DNA from: Phaeodactylibacter xiamenensis
GTDB taxonomy: Bacteria > Bacteroidota > Bacteroidia > Chitinophagales > Saprospiraceae
Reading direction: 5' to 3'
Assembly (NCBI RefSeq): GCF_000759025.1
Contig: NZ_JPOS01000018.1
Span: forward strand, 62,001 to 126,000
DNA length: 64,000 bases
Shown: positions 51,504-59,404 of the stretch, piece after piece
Position numbering within the stretch: position 1 is the stretch's first letter
How the letters are laid out: every line of letters starts with the position of its first letter
Notes under the pieces: model-generated
Database searches by the model: none
Told to the model about the DNA's origin: nothing
The model's input: only the letters and a program-made list of their open reading frames with translations
Program-made: the position numbers and the translations under genes

Positions 51504-53822
51504 TTACCGAACTACATTCAGCTCAATCGGGTCACTAAGGGGGGCCGAAAGGCAGCCCCAGTTCTTAGTATCTTTATACACCAGCACCAGGTACTTACCG
51601 GCGTGGTAGTCGGTAGCTTGTAATTCAAAGCTTGGCTGAGACTGTAGTTCGGTCGTGCCAGGCGCCAGTTGCCATTCGGTGCTGCCGAAAGGCTGATGGT
51701 AGAGCGTAAACTGATGGTCGGGCTCCGTAAAGGCGTAGTCGATTGTTACGGTCTCTCCCGCCTGAATCGGGTAATCTGCTGTCACCGTTGTTTCCCGCTG
51801 ATATTTGCAGGGGCGGAATTTGGAAATTGGCAGCTTTGGCTGCAGTGGATTGCTTTCCATAGCTACCGGCAGGGCAGGAGGGCTCATTCGGTCAGAAAGG
51901 CCTCCGTTTACACCACCTTTCCGCTGCGTATCGGAGCTCATTTGTCCCTGTATGGGGTCACTTTTCTGTGGTTTGAACTGATCGTGGTAGTCCAGTACGG
52001 CTTCGATGCCATAGATCGGGCCACTGCCCGGTACATAAGCGGCCTTGCGTACACCGTTGGTGGTTTCCACAGCTACCTCGAAGTAGTTGTGACGGGCGGG
52101 CAGGTTGTTCAGGATTTCACTCACCTGCGCCCCAGCTTTCTGGCCGGTAACCACAAGGCTGAGCTTTTCCGGTGTGGGGCCGGCCCAAACGGTGTATTTA
52201 CAGCCTTCTTCCTGACAGCAGCGCGGGCTGAGCCAGCTTAGGTAAAGCGGCCGGTCAGGCTGCGTGGGGCTGTACACCAGCTGCAGGTCCTGAATGGGCG
52301 TGCAATTGGGGTCAGTGGCTGTTACGCTAATGGTATTGGCTTGTTCTTCCAGCAGGGCTTCATCGATATACAGGTCATCGTCAGTTCGCTCAATACCTTT
52401 GGTGCCGATGGTGCCGCGCATCGGAGCATCCGGTGTTTGGCTATAGCTTTCAGGGGTCGATCCGTAAGCGTTGGGCGCATTTTGCAGGCGGTTCTCCAGA
52501 TCCGGAATGACACTGCTCCGGTTGGCTGTTGCTGCCTGCTCTTCTGCGCGAATCCAGAAAGTTTCGGCAGCTACCGGGCGGGGCAGGTCGGGCAGTGGCA
52601 TATAGACTGTAACCCTCAGGGTGTGGATACCGCGTTGTAAGTCTCTTTGATCAAGGTCGAGCTCAAAGGGCATGTCCAAACCAGGATAAAGACTGACCTT
52701 GCCCATATTGATATCCCGGTAGCCAGGGTGCACATAAGCTACTTCAGCGTAGGGATTGAGGGCAGAGCAGTCAGAATTAGCGGGTAGCTGTAGGCTCCCC
52801 CGAATAGTTTTGCCCATAAGCGTTGCTGTACCAGAGACGCCGCAAACCTCCGGGGCATTAACCGGTGCTGCAGGTTGAGTGCGGTAAGGGCTGGAGGTAG
52901 GTGCACCATAAGATTGGGCCAAAGGCTGCTGAGCAACGGAATTGCCCACCTGAATCGTCGTACCCAATTCTTTTACCACTGGTAAATTACAATTTTCGCC
53001 CCATGCCAGGACCCGGAGCTGATAGTTGTTATCCGGTATGAGGCAAAGAGGCTCGGTACGTGGTGCCACCCCAAGAGCTGCCTGTGGGCGGCCATCAGCG
53101 CGGGTGGGAAACCATTTGCCGTTGCTGGTTTTTACTTCGACCAAAAAGTCCCAGGTCGTGCCCTGGCAATTGGAGCAGGAGACGATGACGGCCGGGCGGT
53201 TGAGCCGGTCGCAATAACCTGCAGGGTCTACACGAAGGTTGAGCTGTGGTTCTTTACAGGGTTGCTGTGCCGGGGTGTTGCTATTTGGTGCGGCAGACTG
53301 CTGCATTGGCTGAACCGAACGCGCCTGCCAGTCCGGATTAGCCGGCGCAGTCCGCTGTGTTTGGGGCTGTTGCTGTGCTACAGGCTGTGACAGGCTGCCC
53401 TCATAGCGGAAATGTTCCCGAACCACAGCAGACTCAAATTTTCTGGGAATAGCAGACTTCACCCGGTAGTCGACACCAATATTGTAAAAGTGACGTGGAG
53501 TCAGGCCTGAAATAACGAGGGTGTCCCGCTTTCGGTTGCCAAGTGTCCGCAATCCGCTAACCATCTCTTTGCTTTGCGGGTCCTGCAGGTTACCACCAAG
53601 GTCAGTGAGCCATACGGAGGCTTCCACCTCACTGGCTTTACTGTGCGTAAAGTGAAAAATCATTTCGACTTCGCCAGGTACCGAAGTGGGGTTGACCTGC
53701 GCGAAAAACCGGGGCTGTTCCTTTTCAAAGAGCCCGTCAAAGATGTCCTGTGCATAGTTGCTTACCGGCCCAAGGAAAAGGGCGGCGATCATGGCCAATG
53801 GGTAGATCAATGTTTTATTCAT
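51504..53822 (-). CDS. Large secreted multidomain protein of unknown function
   Basis: 772 residues with a signal peptide (MNKTLIYPLAMIAALFLG, cut after NYAQ). The mature protein appears to be a chain of beta-sandwich modules. The first (about 38-135) includes VEMIFHFTHSKASEVEASVW; then a Gln/Pro linker (about 140-185); Cys-bearing modules with RVDPAGYCDRLNRPAVIVSC and VCGVSGTATLMGKTIRG; and a fibronectin-like module (about 520-610). The last module (about 670-772) ends GCLSAPLSDPIELNVVR. No T9SS sorting domain or lipobox is present. I do not recognise the family. It precedes susCD on the same strand, with 128 nt containing a strong hairpin between them. Confidence 0.82.
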   Translation of the reverse strand: MNKTLIYPLAMIAALFLGPVSNYAQDIFDGLFEKEQPRFFAQVNPTSVPGEVEMIFHFTHSKASEVEASVWLTDLGGNLQDPQSKEMVSGLRTLGNRKRDTLVISGLTPRHFYNIGVDYRVKSAIPRKFESAVVREHFRYEGSLSQPVAQQQPQTQRTAPANPDWQARSVQPMQQSAAPNSNTPAQQPCKEPQLNLRVDPAGYCDRLNRPAVIVSCSNCQGTTWDFLVEVKTSNGKWFPTRADGRPQAALGVAPRTEPLCLIPDNNYQLRVLAWGENCNLPVVKELGTTIQVGNSVAQQPLAQSYGAPTSSPYRTQPAAPVNAPEVCGVSGTATLMGKTIRGSLQLPANSDCSALNPYAEVAYVHPGYRDINMGKVSLYPGLDMPFELDLDQRDLQRGIHTLRVTVYMPLPDLPRPVAAETFWIRAEEQAATANRSSVIPDLENRLQNAPNAYGSTPESYSQTPDAPMRGTIGTKGIERTDDDLYIDEALLEEQANTISVTATDPNCTPIQDLQLVYSPTQPDRPLYLSWLSPRCCQEEGCKYTVWAGPTPEKLSLVVTGQKAGAQVSEILNNLPARHNYFEVAVETTNGVRKAAYVPGSGPIYGIEAVLDYHDQFKPQKSDPIQGQMSSDTQRKGGVNGGLSDRMSPPALPVAMESNPLQPKLPISKFRPCKYQRETTVTADYPIQAGETVTIDYAFTEPDHQFTLYHQPFGSTEWQLAPGTTELQSQPSFELQATDYHAGKYLVLVYKDTKNWGCLSAPLSDPIELNVVR

Positions 53823-54291
53823 ATCGAGTAGCTATAATTAAGGCAAATTAGCGCCTGAAAATCAAAATTGCTTACGACCCGACCATCTGGCCCAGGTCGT
53901 TCTCCTTAGAAAAGCCCTGTAAACGACTTATACGCAAAAACGGGCATTTTAGTTTCTCCGGTACCCCACAGGGCACAAGTATGGATGTTCTCAATCTTGA
54001 TAAGCGCTGCTGTCTTTCAGCAAAGGGAAAGCGTAGCGCCGCCTGATATCCACCGGGTGTCGGGTGGATTTATTTGAATCATAAGAACCTGGCTTGTTAA
54101 GTTGGTTTACTAACTTGAAGTGTTTATCCAGGCTGAAGCATAAATACGGCGTATTGCCATGCTTTTGCGCTTCTAATCAGGTCGTCTAGTGTGGAAACAG
54201 GCACAAATATAAGATTTATCCTATATTTATTTTCCTGGAAGTGGCGGAAATTAAAAATATTAACACCATTAGTTCCACAATGGCCGATCCG
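53823..54291. other. 469-nt intergenic region upstream of the large secreted protein gene
   Basis: The longest gene-free stretch of the window. It holds a 7-bp hairpin with a T-rich tail (arms 54048-54054 and 54063-54069), an imperfect 18-bp palindrome AAGTTGGTTTACTAACTT at 54099-54116, and an AT-rich dyad (AAATATA/TATATTT) near 54205-54235. No ORF over 60 codons and no known RNA family was recognised. It should contain the promoter of the 53822 gene. Confidence 0.55.
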
Positions 54292-55362
54292 CTATTTCCT
54301 GTGCCCCTTCACATAGCCCTGCTCCCGGAGTTTTTTCTGGTATAGTTCTTCCCGGGCCTGTGCATTGCGCGGGTCGGTGATGTCCAGTTTCTGACCAGCG
54401 TTCTGATGGCCGCGGTTGATCTTCCGGCCCAGCAGTCCGATATTGCTCTGCATAGTGGCTTCTGTTTCCTGATTGGTCTCTTCAATCAGGGCTTCCATAT
54501 CATCCTCGCCGATGTACTGGCCACTGCGTAATTTTTTTCGGGCAATTTCTTTAGCTACCTCCTGGCCGACTTCCTCTTCGTAGAAATTGCGCCAGGCCTT
54601 GGTACCGGTTTCGGGCGTCTGTTCGGCTTCCGTCTGTCTACGATGACCTTTGTTTTGACGGCGTACAATCTTTGCGGTCACTTCATCAGCGACTTCCTGT
54701 ACGCGGGAGGCGTCTTCGGGTTGTTGCAGCAAGATTTCGGTCACAGCTTCGTCCTCAGCTTCCAGGTTAAAATGCTGCAGATTGCTCATCAATTGCTGTT
54801 CGGAATGGCGGGAGTAGCGGCCAAGGCCCTGCGCCCAGCGCTGACTGTTGGCAGAGTATTTGAAATAGCGGCCGAGGGCATCCCGTGGTACTTCCTGCTT
54901 GAGGCGGGAGAGTGGAGCGGTTACCTTCTCCTGAAAAGCATCCCAGGAATCAATGCGCTGCCCACGTTTCAGTTCTTCTATGCCGTAAGCCAGAGCGATA
55001 CCGGCGGGAACACCATTTTCCAGCGCCTGCTTACGGGCCGTAGCCGCAAACTGATCGAGGAAGTTATCAATGTCTGTGGCAGAAAGGCCTTCCCAGTCCG
55101 GGGCTGCTGCTTCCCGGGCAGCGGAGCGCCGGTAGCGTTCAGGCGTGCGGGGCGGAGCGTAATCGGAATGCTCTTCCGCTGCCCGTTCAGTAGTGCGGGG
55201 CAGCATACTGCTTTCGTAGGCGTTGCCGGCAGGCTTGTCCCCCATAATGACTTTGACGCCGGCCTTGTCGAGCGCGCCAATGAGGAGAATAAGGGCGAAG
55301 GTGGCCCCCAGTAATTTGAGCAGGCTGCTAAGGCTGCTATTGCTTCGGTATTGATTACTCAT
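54292..55362 (-). CDS. Membrane-anchored protein with diverged glucosaminidase-like segment
   Basis: 356 residues. There is one N-terminal membrane segment (about 15-31), a charged linker, then a helical segment (about 98-170) that aligns with the lysozyme-like start of the neighbouring GH73 enzyme: VPAGIALAYGIEELKRG here against VPASVKLAQALLESRAG there, with Glu130 on the catalytic Glu149. The downstream HFGIK block of GH73 is missing and the rest is a long, highly charged helical region (LEAEDEAVTEILLQQPEDAS, EEEVGQEVAKEIARKKL). It starts 26 nt after the GH73 stop, the same strand and operon. It is probably an inactive or altered paralogue. Confidence 0.75.
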   Translation of the reverse strand: MSNQYRSNSSLSSLLKLLGATFALILLIGALDKAGVKVIMGDKPAGNAYESSMLPRTTERAAEEHSDYAPPRTPERYRRSAAREAAAPDWEGLSATDIDNFLDQFAATARKQALENGVPAGIALAYGIEELKRGQRIDSWDAFQEKVTAPLSRLKQEVPRDALGRYFKYSANSQRWAQGLGRYSRHSEQQLMSNLQHFNLEAEDEAVTEILLQQPEDASRVQEVADEVTAKIVRRQNKGHRRQTEAEQTPETGTKAWRNFYEEEVGQEVAKEIARKKLRSGQYIGEDDMEALIEETNQETEATMQSNIGLLGRKINRGHQNAGQKLDITDPRNAQAREELYQKKLREQGYVKGHRK

Positions 55363-55388
55363 GATGTTGGTGTTGATGCGTGAAAAAA

Positions 55389-56372
55389 TTATTCGAAAGC
55401 CTTGAGCAGGGCGAGGTCAAAACGCCATAGCTCATAGGTTTCGATGAGATAAGTGATTTTTTTATGGTAAGTGGGGCTTGTGGCGTAGCCGGCCATCTTC
55501 AGCCCGGCGGCACAGGCGGCGTAGTAAGGGACGCGGGTGTCTCCGTCAAAAAAGTCGGCAGCGGCGATACCGGAACGATGGTAAAAAGCGGCTGCCGCCT
55601 CCCGGATGTCATGTTCCTGCCCCGGCGGATAAGCAGCCCAGATCCAGGCGTAGCACCCGGTATGCCCGAAGGTGCAGTCACGCGTGAGCAACTGCGTATG
55701 CCGGGCGTAGCTGTCGCCAACTGCTTCGTAGGTCTCAAACCGGTCGTAGGTATTATCGTCGTGGAAGCGCCAGGCACCGATGGCCGGGGCTACCGGGATG
55801 AACTCATGATTGTGGAGGTCGGCGTAGCGGCGCTCGCGGATTTTTCGGCGGGCCTGGGCGTTGGGGCGGGCTTTGATGCCAAAGTGGTTGTTGGTAGTTC
55901 GCGCGAGGCCGGATTGACCGGCCCGGGATTCCAGCAGTGCCTGTGCCAGTTTGACGCTTGCGGGTACCTGGCGCAGCAGCATATCGCGCAGGGCGCTTTC
56001 CGCATGTTGGTCGATATACTGAGTAAAGACTTCCGCCTGCCGCATTTTGGATTTGGAGAAGCGCAGCTTGTGCAGGATATCATCCGCATTCCAGGCGCGG
56101 GCGAGTTGGGGTAGTTGTCCGCTTAAATCCCCACCAACCGCCTGGAAGTCGCCCATTTCGTACCGTTCCAGCGCCAGTCCGGAGAGCCCGCCTATCGCTT
56201 GCAGCCCCTGCTGGTAGTTGCCGGTGATTTCCCGAATAACGGGCAGCTCCGACACCTCGTCCCAGCGGTTCTGATAGACATAGAGCCCTGCAATCACAGC
56301 TCCAGCGAAGAGCAGAGTGAGCATAATACCGTGCGTGATTTCAAATATCCCGGCCAGGAACTGACGGAGCAT
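55389..56372 (-). CDS. Membrane-anchored glucosaminidase (GH73-like)
   Basis: 327 residues with an N-terminal membrane segment (about 14-33), a helical linker, and a glucosaminidase domain (about 115-300). The catalytic Glu149 lies in QALLESRAGQSGLA, followed by NNHFGIKAR, WRFHDDNTYDRFETYEAV, and YHRSGIAAADFF. GH73 enzymes cleave the GlcNAc-MurNAc beta-1,4 bond in peptidoglycan, for daughter-cell separation or assembly of envelope-spanning machines. It is first in a two-gene operon with its diverged paralogue (26 nt spacing). A start at 56372 places the membrane segment normally. Confidence 0.87.
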   Translation of the reverse strand: MLRQFLAGIFEITHGIMLTLLFAGAVIAGLYVYQNRWDEVSELPVIREITGNYQQGLQAIGGLSGLALERYEMGDFQAVGGDLSGQLPQLARAWNADDILHKLRFSKSKMRQAEVFTQYIDQHAESALRDMLLRQVPASVKLAQALLESRAGQSGLARTTNNHFGIKARPNAQARRKIRERRYADLHNHEFIPVAPAIGAWRFHDDNTYDRFETYEAVGDSYARHTQLLTRDCTFGHTGCYAWIWAAYPPGQEHDIREAAAAFYHRSGIAAADFFDGDTRVPYYAACAAGLKMAGYATSPTYHKKITYLIETYELWRFDLALLKAFE

Positions 56373-56563
56373 AGGCTTTTTGATTGTGGGCGCAAAGATA
56401 CTTTAGTAGGAGCGGACTACCAATTGTTTTACAACTGGCAAGGGGGTAATTCACTGATAAACAGGTTGTTTTACGAAAACAGGCGACAAGTGTTTCGTTG
56501 AGGAGCTGGATATGTTTTGAAATAGAGTATACGTATCTTGCGTTCTTTTGAAAAGCAATCAGA

Positions 56564-57142
56564 ATAAAGCGTCTTCAGATCCTCTTTTTTATAATCAGCA
56601 TCCCCTTTGCTCTCCCCGCCCAAACGCCCCTCACCAAGCCCCTCGTCGACACCGCTGCCCTAACCGGCATGGCCACCCGCTGGAACGATAGCTTTGCCGA
56701 ATGGGACATCTTCACTACCGAATCGGAGAGCCGGGGCGAATTGCGCCTGACCTCCGTGGCACAGGACGACTGGAGCCGCTGGCAGTACCGCATCGGGGAA
56801 GGGGTAGGCACCATCCGGCAAAAGTGGCCTGACAACCCCAACGAGTGGGAAGCCCGGGGGGATAATGCCATCGCTACCGCCCGGACCATTTTTCGCAATA
56901 ACTTTCGGGAATGGCGGGTCACCGATGGCACGCACACCGTCACCCTGCGCACCCGCTATCAGAACCTGGCGGAGGACTGGGCGATCGGGAGCGAACGCCA
57001 CGGCTGGTTTGAGATGTACACCGCTTACGAGGGGGACCTGCGGGATTGGATCGTGGTGGACGAACTGTCTGATGAAGTACCTCTGCCGATGCGGATGTTG
57101 CTGGGGTTCCTGGTAGTGTACCACAGTACGCCGAAGTTATAG
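56564..57142 (+). CDS. Secreted Trp-repeat protein with apparent ATA start
   Basis: 192 residues if read from the ATA at 56564. That reading gives a textbook signal peptide: KRLQILFFIISIPFALPAQ after the initiator. The first ATG in frame (56669) would lose it. The frame is open back to a TGA at 56549, with no ATG, GTG or TTG in between. The mature part has about six units of some 25 residues, each with a Trp-hydrophobic core (SFAEWDI, DDWSRWQY, NPNEWEA, NFREWRV, LAEDWAI, LRDWIVV), probably beta-hairpins. I do not recognise the family. Either the gene uses a rare start codon or one base is wrong here. Confidence 0.7.
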   Translation: MKRLQILFFIISIPFALPAQTPLTKPLVDTAALTGMATRWNDSFAEWDIFTTESESRGELRLTSVAQDDWSRWQYRIGEGVGTIRQKWPDNPNEWEARGDNAIATARTIFRNNFREWRVTDGTHTVTLRTRYQNLAEDWAIGSERHGWFEMYTAYEGDLRDWIVVDELSDEVPLPMRMLLGFLVVYHSTPKL

Positions 57143-57217
57143 TTCCACACCGCTGTAGATAGCTTCCATACTCAGGCTGCCGTTGATGGCGCCAAGCGCT
57201 ACTTCCTGTTCTCTCAC
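57137..57217 (-). CDS. Possible 26-residue ORF overlapping the flippase stop codon
   Basis: A GTG at 57217 overlaps the flippase TGA (GTGA) and opens 26 codons (MREQEVALGAINGSLSMEAI and on) to a TAA at 57137, reaching the 3' end of the opposing Trp-repeat gene. The 4-nt overlap suggests coupling, but such a short frame can arise by chance. Confidence 0.2.
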   Translation of the reverse strand: MREQEVALGAINGSLSMEAIYSGVEL

Positions 57218-58707
57218 TTTCGCAACTGTCGTACTAATCGCCGGAGCCCTTGCCGTTCCAAAACCGCAAGGAAGGACAAATAGCCCAGCAATAAAACGGT
57301 ATTCAGCGCCAGCCCGGCAACAAAGCCTGGTGTGTAGGATTTTTGCAGCAGCAGGCTCAGCCCGTAGGCGGCGATTGCCCCCAGCACGTACAGCGCCATG
57401 CGGCCCACCGGATAATGAATAGGGTAATACCGCTGCCCGGTGAGGTAACTGGCAGCCGCCATGAAGCTGTAGCAGGCCAAAGCAGCTAAGCCAGGTGCCA
57501 GGTAGCCGTACCGGGGGATGAGCCAGACATTCAGCCCAATTGTGATCACAGAACCGGCAGTGGCAATGTACCCGCCGATAATGGTACGGTCCGCCAGTTT
57601 GTACCAGATGCTGAAGTTGTAGTAGAGCCCGAGAAAAAGGTAGGCCATCAGCAGGAATGGCACCACAGCGAGACCGCCCCGCAGGTCGGCTCCGAGGTAG
57701 TACTGAATGACATCCATATACAGCATAATGCCCACGAAAGCCAGGCAGCCCACGAGGGTGAACCCCTGCCCCACCTGCGCATAGAGCGTACTCTTGTCCT
57801 CCCGGGCGGCATTGCGGAAGAAGAAGGGCTCGGCGGCGTAGTTGAAGGCCTGGGTGAAGAGGTTCATCAATACGGCAAGTTTGGCGGCAGCCCCGTACAG
57901 ACCGACCTGAGCGATATTGTAGTCCATATCATCAGAAGCGAGTTCCTTCAGCAGGGGGATGCCCACAAACTGATTGACAATACCGGCGACGCCCACCACG
58001 ATCAGCGGGGCAGCGTACCGGAGCATCCGCTTCCAGAGACCGGCCTCAAAGATCCACTGTGCTTTAAGCAGCAGAGGCGCCAAAAAAAGCAGGACCGACC
58101 CGCTGGCCAGCAGGTTGGACAGGAAGACGTAGCCGATTTCCCGCTCAGGATTGTACAGCCAGCCAGCCCATTCGTACCCTTGCTCCAGGAGCCAAGGGCA
58201 GATTTTGAGGAAGAAAAAAATAAAGAAAATATTCACGAGGATATTCAGCGTCTTGATCACCGCAAAGCGGATGGGGCGGTTTTCCAGGCGCAGGCGCGCA
58301 AAGGGAATGGCTGCCAGGGCATCAAAAGCAATGATGAGCGCAAACCAGCGGACGTACTCCGGGCGGTCGGGGTAGTGCAGCCAACGGGCAATTTCGGGGG
58401 CAAAAATCAGGAAAAGCACCGTCAGCACAGCCGTGGAAGCCAGGAGCGAGATGGCGGCGGTGGAAAAGCTGCGCTCCATATCCGATTCCTTGCTGCCAAA
58501 TCGGAAGAAGGCCGTCTCCATCCGGTAGGTGTAGATGACGAGGAGGAGGGCGGCCCAGGCGTAGAGGTCCGTCACCACACCGTATTCCTGCTTCGTGAAG
58601 TAGTACGTCAGGAAGGGCGTCAGGATGACGAAGTGCAGCAAGCGGCTCAGAATGCTGCTCGTACCGTAGATGGCGGTCTCACCTGCCAGTTTTTTGAGTA
58701 GGGACAC
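57214..58707 (-). CDS. Polysaccharide flippase (Wzx/MATE-like oligosaccharide exporter)
   Basis: 497-residue inner-membrane protein with about 14 hydrophobic segments, of the MOP (Wzx-type) superfamily. The N-terminus reads LAGETAIYGTSSILSRLLHF, typical of O-antigen/teichoic-acid flippases, followed by TPFLTYYFTKQEYGVVTDLYAW. It flips lipid-linked oligosaccharide or a related substrate across the membrane. It has no polymerase or glycosyltransferase gene beside it, so its glycan locus is elsewhere or scattered (a GT2 lies at 18621). A TAGCTTTG promoter-like box precedes it by about 25 nt. It is divergent from the DUF427 gene. Confidence 0.9.
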   Translation of the reverse strand: MSLLKKLAGETAIYGTSSILSRLLHFVILTPFLTYYFTKQEYGVVTDLYAWAALLLVIYTYRMETAFFRFGSKESDMERSFSTAAISLLASTAVLTVLFLIFAPEIARWLHYPDRPEYVRWFALIIAFDALAAIPFARLRLENRPIRFAVIKTLNILVNIFFIFFFLKICPWLLEQGYEWAGWLYNPEREIGYVFLSNLLASGSVLLFLAPLLLKAQWIFEAGLWKRMLRYAAPLIVVGVAGIVNQFVGIPLLKELASDDMDYNIAQVGLYGAAAKLAVLMNLFTQAFNYAAEPFFFRNAAREDKSTLYAQVGQGFTLVGCLAFVGIMLYMDVIQYYLGADLRGGLAVVPFLLMAYLFLGLYYNFSIWYKLADRTIIGGYIATAGSVITIGLNVWLIPRYGYLAPGLAALACYSFMAAASYLTGQRYYPIHYPVGRMALYVLGAIAAYGLSLLLQKSYTPGFVAGLALNTVLLLGYLSFLAVLERQGLRRLVRQLRK

Positions 58708-58732
58708 GGGCGACGGCTTATGATGATGCCTG

Positions 58733-58740
58733 CAAAGCTA
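58733..58740 (-). promoter_or_regulatory. Candidate -7 promoter box of the flippase gene
   Basis: TAGCTTTG on the minus strand, 26 nt before the ATG at 58707, matches TAnnTTTG. The -33 element is not clear. Confidence 0.45.
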
Positions 58741-58802
58741 GTGATTTTCATGGGATGATCATGCGATGGCCAACCAACGGCTGTTTTTCCCGTTTCAAGC
58801 GT

Positions 58803-59300
58803 ATGAATAAGAAACGCATACCACCCAAACCCGGTCAGGAAAGCGTCTGGGACTATCCCCGCCCGCCTAAGCTGGAACCGGTCTCCGCTCACATCACCAT
58901 CAAACACCAGGGCGAGGTCATCGCCTCCACCAACCGGGCTTACCGGGTGCTGGAAACCAGCCATCCGCCAGTGTATTACCTGCCGCCGGAAGATATTAAA
59001 GAAGGGGTGCTGAAACAATCTCCGAAGTTTCAAACCCACTGCGAGTTCAAAGGCAAAGCGCGGTACTGGGACCTAAAGATTGGCGAAAGCAGCGTTCAGC
59101 AGGTGGCCTGGAGCTATCCGGACCCCCGGCCGCCCTTTGCGCCCATCAAAGGCTACCTGGCTTTCTACCCCAGCAAAGTAGACGAGTGCTACGTTGGCGA
59201 TGAGCGGGTACAGGCACAGGAAGGCGACTTCTACGGCGGGTGGATCACTTCCAAAATTGTAGGCCCGTTCAAAGGCGGCCCCGGCACCTGGGGCTGGTAG
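58803..59300 (+). CDS. DUF427 domain protein
   Basis: 165 residues from the ATG at 58803 (MNKKRIPPKPGQESVWDYPR); the in-frame ATG at 58755 adds 16 residues with no conservation. The DUF427 fold is seen in ITIKHQGEVIASTNRAYRVLETSHPPVYYLP, followed by CEFKGKARYWDL, VAWSYPDPRPPFAPIKGYLAFYP, and YVGDERVQAQEGDFYGGW. DUF427 proteins are small single-domain beta-rich proteins found across bacteria; the function is not established. It stands alone between the flippase and a T9SS cargo gene. Confidence 0.9.
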   Translation: MNKKRIPPKPGQESVWDYPRPPKLEPVSAHITIKHQGEVIASTNRAYRVLETSHPPVYYLPPEDIKEGVLKQSPKFQTHCEFKGKARYWDLKIGESSVQQVAWSYPDPRPPFAPIKGYLAFYPSKVDECYVGDERVQAQEGDFYGGWITSKIVGPFKGGPGTWGW

Positions 59301-59371
59301 TGCCCAACAAAAAATACCCGCCCGGCCAGCACCTCTATGAATTCCTATAGAAAGGGCAGCGCAGCAGGCGG

Positions 59372-59379
59372 TATCTTTG
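59372..59379 (+). promoter_or_regulatory. Candidate -7 promoter box of the 16-repeat T9SS protein gene
   Basis: TATCTTTG, a TAnnTTTG match 25 nt before the ATG at 59405. No TTTG is found at the -33 distance. Confidence 0.45.
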
Positions 59380-59404
59380 GCGTCTAATCATTCCCCAAGA
59401 ACTG

